From: Propionibacteriaceae bacterium
Lineage (GTDB): Bacteria; Actinomycetota; Actinomycetes; Propionibacteriales; Propionibacteriaceae
Length of the DNA: 5,467 bases
Reading direction: 5' to 3'
Assembly (NCBI GenBank): GCA_009778535.1
Contig: WRJP01000121.1
Span: 1 to 5,467, forward strand
This document shows positions 1 through 5,467 of the stretch, one piece after another. The translations under genes and the position numbers were made by a program. The stretch's first letter is position 1. The number at the start of each line of letters is the position of its first letter. The notes beneath the pieces were generated by a model. The model was not told the origin of the DNA and did not search any database. It saw only the letters and a program-made list of their open reading frames with translations.

Positions 1-123
1 AGTTTTTAGTGGTTTAGTACTTTAGATAAGAAATCACGAGCACGCTCAGGCTCAGGATTATCAAAAAACTCTCCAGGGGGACTATCAGCAAGAATCCGAC
101 CCTCATCAATAAACACAATCCTA
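1..123. repeat. Left copy of a 123-bp terminal direct repeat
   Basis: These bases are identical to 5345-5467, in the same orientation. They cover the 3' end and stop of the ATPase gene. The match reaches both window edges, which is what an assembler overlap on a circular path produces. Confidence 0.97.
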
Positions 124-776
124 TTAGCAGCCGCCCTAGCAAACCCCATCTCATGGCTAACAATCATCATCGTCATACCATCATTAACAAGACTACGAAT
201 AACATCAAGCACCTCACCAATCATCTCCGGATCCAATGCCGACGTAGGCTCATCAAACAACATCAACTTCGGCTTCATCGCCAAAGCCCTAGCAATCGCC
301 GCCCGCTGCTGCTGCCCACCAGACAACTGCGAAGGATGCTTATGAATATGATCAGACAACCCAACAGTCTCCAACAAACCCTCCGCAAGCTCGCGAGCCT
401 CCTGCTTAGGCAACTTCCGAACCTTCATCGGAGCAAGCATCACATTCTCACAAACAGTCTTATTCGCAAAAAGATTAAACGCCTGAAAAACCATCCCAAT
501 ATCAGCACGCGCCCGAGCAAGCTCCCGACCCTCCTCAGGAAGCGGACTACCCTGAAAAAAAATCGTGCCAGACTCAATCGTCTCAAGCCGATTAATCACC
601 CGACACAAAGTAGACTTACCCGAACCAGAAGGACCAATCACAGTCACAACATCACCCTTGAAAACACTCAAATGCACATCCTTAAGCACATGAGCCTTAC
701 CAAAGAACTTATTGACACCCTCTAAAACAACAAGAGGCTCAACAACACCGGCACCAGCAGCGACACTCTCACTCAT
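6..776 (-). CDS. Polar amino-acid ABC transporter ATP-binding protein (GluA/GlnQ type)
   Basis: This is the cytoplasmic ATPase that powers an amino-acid-type ABC importer. All nucleotide-binding motifs are visible (numbering from the ATG at 776): Walker A GPSGSGKST at 48-56, the Q-loop glutamine at 98 in MVFQAFN, the ABC signature LSGGQQQR at 151-158, Walker B LMLFDEP at 171-177 with catalytic Glu176, and the switch His208 in VSHEM. At about 256 residues it is full length for the family. An alternative TTG start lies two codons upstream (782) and has the better-spaced AAAGGA (6 nt, against 12 nt to the ATG), so the start is not settled. Within the linear window it follows the UGSC-partner gene; if the ends are joined it sits about 40 bp before the binding-protein gene, giving a gluABCD order. 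The codon use is odd: roughly nine in ten codons end in T or G, unlike the neighbours, with A/C-ending codons returning only at the very end. ATPase function is certain; pairing with this transporter is inferred. Confidence 0.95.
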   Translation of the reverse strand: MSESVAAGAGVVEPLVVLEGVNKFFGKAHVLKDVHLSVFKGDVVTVIGPSGSGKSTLCRVINRLETIESGTIFFQGSPLPEEGRELARARADIGMVFQAFNLFANKTVCENVMLAPMKVRKLPKQEARELAEGLLETVGLSDHIHKHPSQLSGGQQQRAAIARALAMKPKLMLFDEPTSALDPEMIGEVLDVIRSLVNDGMTMMIVSHEMGFARAAANRIVFIDEGRILADSPPGEFFDNPEPERARDFLSKVLNH

Positions 777-855
777 CTTCAACTAGAATCCTTTGCACTC
801 CATCGTACTACCCAGCTTCAGGCTAGCTCCCCCAAGTTGACGCAGACCGCAGTGT

Positions 856-861
856 AGTATA
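856..861 (-). promoter_or_regulatory. Possible -10 box (TATACT) before the ATPase gene
   Basis: The 110-bp gap between the UGSC-partner stop and the ATPase start carries TATACT on the coding strand, about 75-85 bp before the ATPase start. No good -35 hexamer is seen at the right distance. It would fit a promoter starting a gluABCD-like unit if the circle or a tandem array is real. Weak evidence. Confidence 0.25.
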
Positions 862-892
862 TCCGTCACAAACATCTTGATTTCTCCATTCG

Positions 893-1996
893 TCAGACCG
901 TGCTCTGCACTGCTGCGGGTGAGCCAAGCCTGCGAGAGACAGCAGGTACTGTCCCAAAACTCGAACCCCATGCGGAGTGCATCCCCGGGCCTCCGACAAC
1001 CACGACAGTAAGCTGTTCCGGGCGGGCGATCACGGGATATTCCTTGGCATCGGTGCGGTCAAGTCCAAGCTCAACCCGATTTGCCAGTGACTCGTGAAAA
1101 ACGTACAACCAGGCACGTTGGCCGCGTCCGACTCGTTCAGCTGGTACTCGGGCTTTTTGAAAAATGAACTCTTGGACATCCGCACGTCCGAAACCTGCTG
1201 CTGCGATCAGTTGCGCATGTTCTGGGCCGAGGAACAAAAACGGATTCGGACGCTCAAGGAGCAGTTCGTTTGCGCCTGCTTGCGCCATCGCACCAGCGAT
1301 GGTGGTGAGGACTTCTTCACCAGCGGTGGCACCATGGTCGTTAATGTTATGCGGAGCCTCAAGTGCGGCAATTGTCAACACCGAATCCTGTTCGGTGTAG
1401 CCCTGTGCTACGCGCAGCGGTTCCCACGGTGTTTCTGCTTCGTTCTCGGCGATACAGTAGGTGTACTTCGCTGGAGTACCTTGCGTTGATCGATCACCTC
1501 GTCCAGGCAATGCGCCACCGACGCAGAGCAACACGAGGCGGATCGCCCTTCCTATCGTTGCATTCGCTCGGTTGCCTGGTGCGAACGCATCGGGACCACC
1601 GTTGATGCCCAGACGAGCTGCTTGCGGGCCATGTACCAGCAACATGGGCGCACAAGGATGGGTAGTCGTTTGGACGCTGAGGAGTTTGAACTCAGGCTCC
1701 TGTAGCAAAGCGACTGCGTCCACCAATAGCGGCATGTATTCGGGACGACACCCCGCCATAACTGCGTTCACGGCGATTTTTTCCACTGTGGCATTGCCCA
1801 TAGCCGGTGGTATGGCACCGAAGCTAACCTGAGGATCAAGCCCTGAAGCTTCAACAAATGTCGCCACGAGTTCAGGTGTGGGAGGGACGATTGGCAGCCC
1901 GTCTGTCAAAGAACGTGCTTCCAACAAATCAAGCAACTCATAGTAGCCCTCGACATCGAAACGCTCGGACGTAAGGCTATCAATGGTCGTGGTCAT
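893..1996 (-). CDS. UGSC-associated conserved protein of unknown function
   Basis: This is a predicted soluble protein of 367 residues with no signal peptide or clear membrane segment. I recognise the family only as one found next to UGSC (seleno)proteins; I know of no assigned reaction. Conserved-looking blocks are DGLPIVPPTP at 32-41, ATVEKIAVNAVMAGCRPEY at 69-87 (Cys83), TTTHPCAP at 110-117 (His113, Cys115), LGINGG at 129-134, GNRANATIGRA at 141-151, KYTYCIAENE at 177-186 (Cys181), PHNINDHG at 215-222 (His216, His221), and a glycine-rich VVVVGGPGMHSAWG near the C-terminus. The several Cys and His residues would suit metal or thiol chemistry, but that is inference. The start is firm: the ATG at 1996 follows a perfect AGGAGG by 7 nt and overlaps the stop of the selenoprotein gene as ATGA, so the two are probably translationally coupled and made in step. 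The length is intact, with no internal stop. Termination is at TGA 895-893; the codons beyond it do not look coding. Confidence 0.85.
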   Translation of the reverse strand: MTTTIDSLTSERFDVEGYYELLDLLEARSLTDGLPIVPPTPELVATFVEASGLDPQVSFGAIPPAMGNATVEKIAVNAVMAGCRPEYMPLLVDAVALLQEPEFKLLSVQTTTHPCAPMLLVHGPQAARLGINGGPDAFAPGNRANATIGRAIRLVLLCVGGALPGRGDRSTQGTPAKYTYCIAENEAETPWEPLRVAQGYTEQDSVLTIAALEAPHNINDHGATAGEEVLTTIAGAMAQAGANELLLERPNPFLFLGPEHAQLIAAAGFGRADVQEFIFQKARVPAERVGRGQRAWLYVFHESLANRVELGLDRTDAKEYPVIARPEQLTVVVVGGPGMHSAWGSSFGTVPAVSRRLGSPAAVQSTV

Positions 1997-2559
1997 ACCA
2001 CTTCCTCCTGGTCGTCAGTCATTTTGAGGACATCGAGCACTGTCTGCGCAACAATTTCGCCACGCGTACGAGCAACCTCAGGTAACAGCCCGCCCAGCGG
2101 ATGCGGGATCACCGCGAATTTTAAGTCAGGCAACCCATTCGACTTGGCCAACATCCGACCCAGTTGGAGAAACTTTTCGGTCGTCACCGTAACGACTATT
2201 ACCCCTTGCTTGGATAATGCGATTGAGTCATGGACACTCCACGACGTGCAAGCACCTCAATCACAGGAGCCGACCACCGCCAAGCTGCACGTCTTGACGA
2301 TCTCGTCGATGATGTCATCAGGAGCAGGTCGGGCGGGGGTTGCCTTTGCAAAGGAACGAAAGTTAAGAAAGCCGCGTTCCTGCAACTTTTCCTGCGTGCC
2401 AGCAAAAACATGATCGATATTAGGTTTTGCGTTCCCCAAGAACGCGACCTGGAGACTGGCCGGATCCAGCGAATCTACCCGGGGAGCTGCTTTCAGTCCG
2501 GGATCAAGGTCTGCGACACCGGCGGGGCTTAGAACCGACATGTGTACGGATGGGAACAT
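1993..2559 (-). CDS. UGSC-family selenoprotein, in-frame TGA read as selenocysteine
   Basis: This single gene looks like two short ORFs because of an in-frame TGA at 2259-2257. Reading the TGA as selenocysteine gives 188 residues with the motif SCDUGACTSW, which matches the redox motif of UGSC family (seleno)proteins (UGSC or CGSC). With the ATG at 2559 as residue 1, Sec is 101, giving a UxxC pair with Cys104, plus Cys99 two residues before it. Other family-like parts flank the TGA on both sides: VAFLGNAKPN at 38-47, PDDIIDEI before the motif, then VHDSIAL, VTVTTEKFLQLGRM at 123-136 and IPHPLGGL at 151-158. Continuity of family sequence across the TGA, and a SECIS-like hairpin just after it, argue against a nonsense mutation. 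The biochemical role is unknown; the motif suggests cytoplasmic redox or thiol/selenol chemistry. Starts at TTG 2568 and ATG 2541 are possible; ATG 2559 has a GAAAG about 9 nt upstream. The stop overlaps the next gene by ATGA. Expression would need SelA, SelB, SelC and SelD, none of which is in the window. Confidence 0.88.
2004..2009 (-). promoter_or_regulatory. Shine-Dalgarno AGGAGG for the UGSC-partner gene
   Basis: A perfect AGGAGG lies inside the last codons of the selenoprotein gene, 7 nt before the ATG at 1996. It fixes that start and suggests the partner can initiate strongly on its own, so it need not depend wholly on read-through of the Sec codon upstream. Confidence 0.75.
2227..2245 (-). 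promoter_or_regulatory. Candidate bacterial SECIS hairpin
   Basis: On the coding strand, GTCGTGG (2245-2239), loop AGTGT (2238-2234) and CCATGAC (2233-2227) form a 7-bp stem with one G-U pair. The hairpin begins 11 nt after the TGA, and the loop begins 18 nt after it. This agrees with the published description of bacterial SECIS elements: apical loop about 16-37 nt downstream of the UGA and a G among the first two loop bases (here the second). It lies inside the coding region, as bacterial SECIS elements do, and would bind SelB carrying Sec-tRNA. It was found by eye; no folding energy was computed. Confidence 0.7.
2257..2259 (-). other. Recoded TGA codon (selenocysteine 101)
   Basis: The in-frame TGA falls exactly at the U of the U-G-x-C motif of the UGSC family. 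The frame stays open for 87 more codons, which are recognisable family sequence, down to a proper stop that overlaps the next gene. Confidence 0.85.
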
Positions 2560-2651
2560 ATACTTCAACTTTCTGGTTTTGGACTGGCGGCTACGTCATG
2601 ACCTCGCCACCGTTGATCGCCAACTCGCTACTTGGGATCGGAACGAAAAGC

Positions 2652-3524
2652 TCACACGTCAACCGGCACGGATATTTCCGCGGGTGTTTTGTGTCCTTTC
2701 ATGACTTTAGTAGTAGTACCTCTACTGCGCGTCCGGCGCTCAACGTAGCGAGCAATCACTGAAAGGAGCACATTGATAGTGATATACGTGAGTCCGACCA
2801 TTACGTACATAGGCGTCGCGTATCCGGCTCCGAGATACTCGACGACACGTCGTCCTTCTCGAAGCAACTCGCCGTAACCGATTACGAAACCTAACGACGT
2901 TTCTTTCAGCGTCATGACCACTTGGTTAATGAGCAACGGAAGCATCCAGCGGAAAGCCTGAGGCATAACGACTTGGATGAATATCTGAGCCGAGCTGATC
3001 CCAAGCGCAGTTGCTGCCTCTTTCTGTCCTTTCGGAACCGCGTCGATGCCAGCTCTGAAGATTTCTGCAAAGAGCGCACCGGCGTAAAGTAGTTCTCCAA
3101 GCACCAAAGCCCAATAGACCGATATTTCTATTCCTAGACTCGGGAAACTTAGGTAGATGGCAAAAATGCACACCAGGGTCGGAACCCCTCTAAAGAAGTT
3201 CGTCCAACCGATGGCGATCCACTGTAACGCTCGGTACTTCGACATCCGCATTGCTGTGAGTACTCCACCCAGGATTACTGAGAGCAATACCGCCATGCCC
3301 GCGGCACTCAACGTTGCCTTTAATCCTTCAAGAACGATTCGCTGCACTTCTGGCATTAGCCAGACGCTCCAAATCTTAGGATTTAGCTGGCCGCGTGCCT
3401 CCAAAGCTTGATAGGCATACCAGACAAATCCGAGCAGCAGTACAACTCCGATGCCGGTTCCAATTCGCGTACGGCGACGCGCTTTGGGTCCGGGAGCATC
3501 CATCAACCATGATTCGGCGCTCAT
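2652..3524 (-). CDS. Amino-acid ABC transporter permease (GluD type)
   Basis: This is one of two inner-membrane permease subunits of a polar amino-acid importer. The 290-residue protein opens with a cytoplasmic DAPGPKARRR at 9-18, then membrane segments at about 22-40, 70-92, 108-127 and 133-157 and more toward the C-terminus. The EAA loop that docks on the ATPase runs from 154 to 175 (RAGIDAVPKGQKEAATALG), as expected for the HisM/GlnP family. The N-terminal PGPxARRR signature and the order binding protein, shorter permease, longer permease match the actinobacterial GluBCD arrangement as I remember it. The ATG at 3524 has an AAAGGAG about 10 nt upstream. It lies 46 bp after permease 1 and 92 bp before the selenoprotein start, so one transcript is plausible. 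The charged C-terminal tail is probably cytoplasmic. Glutamate specificity is not shown by the sequence. Confidence 0.93.
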   Translation of the reverse strand: MSAESWLMDAPGPKARRRTRIGTGIGVVLLLGFVWYAYQALEARGQLNPKIWSVWLMPEVQRIVLEGLKATLSAAGMAVLLSVILGGVLTAMRMSKYRALQWIAIGWTNFFRGVPTLVCIFAIYLSFPSLGIEISVYWALVLGELLYAGALFAEIFRAGIDAVPKGQKEAATALGISSAQIFIQVVMPQAFRWMLPLLINQVVMTLKETSLGFVIGYGELLREGRRVVEYLGAGYATPMYVMVGLTYITINVLLSVIARYVERRTRSRGTTTKVMKGHKTPAEISVPVDV

Positions 3525-3570
3525 CGGTACACCACTCCTTTATTCAAACGAATCCAACATGCAGCCATCA

Positions 3571-4227
3571 TTACCTCACCATCTTGAGTCGTCGCTCCAT
3601 GAAGTTGGAGAAAAATCCAATCGGGAGGTTGACCGCGAGGAAAAGCAGAACGACCACCACAAGAATCTGGATCACCTTTTCACCGTACAATCCGCTGAGG
3701 TTGTTCATTGAATTGATCAACTCAACAACCCCAAACACTCCGGCGACAGAAGAACCTTTCACAACAATGACTATGCCACTAGCAAGTGGTGGGATCATTG
3801 CCCGGATTGCCTGCGGGATTATGACAGAAAGCAGCATTTGCATCGTAGTCATCCCTAAAGCCCTACTTGCTTCGGACTGACCCTTGGGCACTGCGTTCAA
3901 GCCGCTACGGACTGCTTCCGAGAATTGACAGAAATTGTAAGCCGTCAGAGCGAAAACTGCGGCCTGGAAAAAAGTCGCCTTTATCCCAAGGTGAGGAGAT
4001 AAAAATACCGCGAAAAAGAAAAGAACCGTGAGCGGAGTGTTTCTAACTAGCTCTACATACGTTGTGCCAATCGCTCGAAATATCGGAATTGGCGAGACTC
4101 GAAGGATAGCGATGACCGTTCCGCCTAAAAATGCTAGTACCATCGCGATACCTGCCAAAGTTAGCGTCATGCGCCATCCAAGCAGCAGTGCTCCGACTAT
4201 TTCCTCCCACGACATGTTCAAAGACAT
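3571..4227 (-). CDS. Amino-acid ABC transporter permease (GluC type)
   Basis: This is the shorter permease subunit, 218 residues, of the same importer. Hydrophobic spans are at about 11-43, 66-78, 83-99, one around 128-160, and a last one near 190-208. VELVRNTPLTVLFFF at 58-72 is a typical permease block of this family. The EAA loop is at 104-125 (EAVRSGLNAVPKGQSEASRALG in shape, with AVPKGQ and ALG intact). It probably pairs with the GluD-type subunit as a heterodimer over two copies of the ATPase. The start at 4227 has a weak upstream AGAAAGG about 11 nt away; the ATG at 4215 (MSWEE) is an alternative. It is separated from the binding-protein gene by a strong hairpin, which may lower its expression relative to that gene. 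Confidence 0.93.
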   Translation of the reverse strand: MSLNMSWEEIVGALLLGWRMTLTLAGIAMVLAFLGGTVIAILRVSPIPIFRAIGTTYVELVRNTPLTVLFFFAVFLSPHLGIKATFFQAAVFALTAYNFCQFSEAVRSGLNAVPKGQSEASRALGMTTMQMLLSVIIPQAIRAMIPPLASGIVIVVKGSSVAGVFGVVELINSMNNLSGLYGEKVIQILVVVVLLFLAVNLPIGFFSNFMERRLKMVR

Positions 4228-4269
4228 GTGCTCATCTGCCTTTCTGGCTCGAAACGGTCTTTTGATTAG

Positions 4270-4312
4270 TGTTGGTGTGGGTTACTCACCTTTGGAGTAA
4301 CCCACACCAACA
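4270..4312 (-). terminator. Long perfect intergenic hairpin, attenuator or mRNA-stabilising
   Basis: Arms at 4270-4287 and 4295-4312 are perfectly complementary over 18 bp around a 7-nt loop (4288-4294). On the transcript it lies just after the stop of the binding-protein gene and before permease 1. No T-run follows it on the coding strand (CTAATCAAAAG follows), so it is not a classic intrinsic terminator. The usual role at this place in binding-protein operons is partial termination or 3'-end protection, keeping binding protein more abundant than permeases; that role is inferred here. Confidence 0.7.
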
Positions 4313-4317
4313 AAGGT

Positions 4318-4329
4318 GTCTAGCTAGAC
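4318..4329. repeat. 12-bp perfect palindrome GTCTAGCTAGAC
   Basis: The palindrome directly follows the stop codon of the binding-protein gene and abuts the large hairpin. It contains two CTAG tetramers, which are generally scarce in bacteria. It may be a small part of the 3'-end structure or a protein-binding site; nothing decides between these. Confidence 0.4.
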
Positions 4330-5307
4330 CTACGGCGCTGTTTCAGCGCATGGCTTGATCGCGAAATCCGGGAATGGAACGTCAGTCATCAACGCGAAAG
4401 ACTTATCCCATGCCGCTTTGGCGTAGCCTGAATCAAAGGCAGCCTGGAGAGCCACATCGAGGAACTCGCAGAACGCAATATCCTGCTTCTGGATGCCCAC
4501 AGAATAACCTGATGGATCGCCCCAGACGATTGGCAGCATTTCCAACGTGTCTGGGTTTTGGGAAACGTTGCCAGCCAAAGTTCCAACACCTGCGGTATAC
4601 AGGTCTACTTGGCCGTTCTCAATGGCGGTAACGCACTTCGTCACAACGTCAAAGGTCACTATTTCTGCTTTAGGATAGAACGAAGGAAGCTGTCGGGCTT
4701 GTTCAGATCCCAGAGCTGTACAGATCTTCTTACCATCCAAATCGGTGGTTGCATCGATATTGTTCGGGTTGCCCTTTTGAACGATGAAGCCTTGACGCAA
4801 AGTCAAATATGGTCCTGCGAATCCGACAACTTCTTGACGACCAGCATTCATAGCATATGCTGCCAAAAGAAAATCAACTTGGCCTTGCTGTAGATACTGC
4901 TCGCGGACGATTGGTGTGACCTCTATCCATTCGATCTTATCTTCGGTCATACCCAAAGCGCCTGCAATGTATCTTGCTAACGCGACGTCATAGCCTTCCA
5001 TCTCACCGGTTAGGTTCTTAACCGCGAACGGTGGTTGTGTCCAAGGCGTACCGATCTTGACCTTTCCAGCAGCAGCGATCCTCGCCATGGTGGTACCCGC
5101 AGCAAACTGCGGATTCTCTGCCAGTGGGACGGCATTCGGGTCTGGTGCAGCTGACGTTGCAGGCGGAGCACTGGTATCAACCGGAGCACTGGTTGCTGGC
5201 GGAGGCGCCGAAGTGGGCGGCGTGTCGCCGCCACAGGCAGACAAGCCGCCCAGTAGCAAAACTAGGCCAACCGCCGCCGCGGCTGACCGTGTAGAAAATG
5301 TTGACAT
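4330..5307 (-). CDS. Solute-binding lipoprotein of a polar amino-acid ABC transporter (GluB type)
   Basis: This is the extracytoplasmic receptor of the importer, belonging to family 3 solute-binding proteins. Residues 1-24 are a lipoprotein signal peptide with lipobox LSAC and Cys25 as the lipidated residue. A low-complexity Pro/Ala/Thr/Ser linker with SAPP-like repeats (about 28-57) holds it off the membrane. The binding fold starts near 72 with VKIGTPWTQPPFAVKN, then EGYDVALARYIAGALG at 104-119, and AMNAGRQEVVGFAGPY at 152-167, where Arg157 is in the position that normally contacts the ligand carboxylate. Two further Cys residues (KKICTALG and VTKCVTA) could form a disulfide. At 325 residues it is full length. 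The ATG at 5307 follows an AAGGAAGG by 10 nt. It is first in the binding protein-permease-permease order and is followed by a strong hairpin. The fold suits an alpha-amino acid or similar polar ligand; the nearby selenoprotein hints at an unusual one. Confidence 0.94.
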   Translation of the reverse strand: MSTFSTRSAAAAVGLVLLLGGLSACGGDTPPTSAPPPATSAPVDTSAPPATSAAPDPNAVPLAENPQFAAGTTMARIAAAGKVKIGTPWTQPPFAVKNLTGEMEGYDVALARYIAGALGMTEDKIEWIEVTPIVREQYLQQGQVDFLLAAYAMNAGRQEVVGFAGPYLTLRQGFIVQKGNPNNIDATTDLDGKKICTALGSEQARQLPSFYPKAEIVTFDVVTKCVTAIENGQVDLYTAGVGTLAGNVSQNPDTLEMLPIVWGDPSGYSVGIQKQDIAFCEFLDVALQAAFDSGYAKAAWDKSFALMTDVPFPDFAIKPCAETAP

Positions 5308-5344
5308 TATTTTTTTACCTTCCTTATTTTACAGGTATCTTAGA

Positions 5345-5467
5345 AGTTTTTAGTGGTTTAGTACTTTAGATAAGAAATCACGAGCACGCTCAGGCTCAGG
5401 ATTATCAAAAAACTCTCCAGGGGGACTATCAGCAAGAATCCGACCCTCATCAATAAACACAATCCTA
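5345..5467. repeat. Right copy of the 123-bp terminal direct repeat
   Basis: An exact copy of 1-123. The true extent of the repeat is unknown because both copies stop at a window edge. Confidence 0.97.
5350..5467 (-). CDS. ABC transporter ATPase, C-terminal end only (cut by window edge)
   Basis: Only the last 38 codons and the TAA stop of an ATP-binding subunit are present. They are identical in DNA to the end of the complete ATPase gene at the other side of the window (RILADSPPGEFF through SKVLNH). The gene would lie 42 bp upstream of the binding-protein start, the usual place for a gluA. It is either a second identical copy or the same gene reached again because the sequence is circular. 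There is no sign of decay. Confidence 0.85.
   Translation of the reverse strand, partial: RIVFIDEGRILADSPPGEFFDNPEPERARDFLSKVLNH

Noticed and set aside
153..725. Long open frame of about 190 codons on the plus strand opposite the ATPase gene
   Set aside because: Its protein is low-complexity (Arg, Asn, Thr, Leu, His) and is a by-product of the T/G-ending codons of the ATPase gene on the other strand.
893..895. TGA stop of the UGSC-partner gene as a second selenocysteine codon
   Set aside because: Read-through gives only a few unremarkable residues (RMEKSRCL) before another TGA, and the protein already ends at the expected length.
783..971. Open frame of 62 codons between the UGSC-partner gene and the ATPase gene
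   Set aside because: It overlaps the end of the partner gene in another frame, and its protein has no recognisable features.
1993..2187. Separate small gene starting with GTG at 2187
   Set aside because: The upstream codons continue in frame with recognisable UGSC-family sequence back to the TGA and past it, so the GTG is an internal valine codon.
2257..2259. TGA as a nonsense mutation making a pseudogene
   Set aside because: It falls exactly on the family's Sec/Cys position, is followed by a SECIS-like hairpin, and the rest of the gene is intact. It cannot be excluded fully without seeing selB/selC.
2199..2411. Minus-strand open frame starting near 2411 that could suggest a frameshift joining the two selenoprotein halves
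   Set aside because: The two halves are already in the same frame, interrupted only by TGA, so no frameshift is needed; this frame gives unrelated Arg/Ser-rich sequence.
1..5467. Small plasmid or phage circle
   Set aside because: No replication, partition, mobilisation or phage gene is present in 5344 bp; all genes are metabolic or transport genes.

Overview
The window looks like a piece of an actinobacterial genome of moderate GC content, probably from an assembled metagenome. The evidence for Actinobacteria is the GluABCD-type amino-acid ABC transporter, an N-terminal DAPGPKARRR motif in one permease (typical, from memory, of actinobacterial GluD-like permeases), and a Pro/Thr/Ala-rich linker after the lipobox of the binding protein. 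All genes lie on the minus strand, so transcription runs from high to low coordinates.

Layout in transcription order: the 3' end of an ABC ATPase gene (5467-5350); a lipoprotein solute-binding protein of the polar amino-acid family (5307-4330); a strong intergenic hairpin (4312-4270); permease 1 (4227-3571); permease 2 (3524-2652); a UGSC-family selenoprotein gene (2559-1993) interrupted by an in-frame TGA at 2259-2257; its partner of about 367 residues (1996-893), joined to it by an ATGA overlap; and a complete ABC ATPase gene (776-6).

The main discovery is that two apparently separate short ORFs around 2568-1993 are one gene. The reading frame is continuous through a TGA in a D-U-G-A-C-T-S-W context, which matches the UGSC/CGSC motif of a selenoprotein family known from marine metagenomes. 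A 7-bp stem with a 5-nt loop starts 11 nt after the TGA and fits the bacterial SECIS consensus. Ordinary gene callers would split or truncate this gene.

The first 123 bases are repeated exactly as the last 123 bases (1-123 = 5345-5467). The window may therefore be a circular assembly path of 5344 bp, one unit of a tandem array, or a segment flanked by two copies of the ATPase gene. Closing the circle puts the ATPase about 40 bp upstream of the binding protein, which is the gluA-B-C-D order. No replication, partition or mobility gene is present, so a plasmid is unlikely. The ATPase gene also has a codon usage (nearly all codons end in T or G) unlike any other gene here.

Working model (inference): the transporter imports a small amino-acid-like or sulfur/selenium-containing compound, and the UGSC selenoprotein with its partner acts on it in the cytoplasm. 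The actual substrate and chemistry are unknown.
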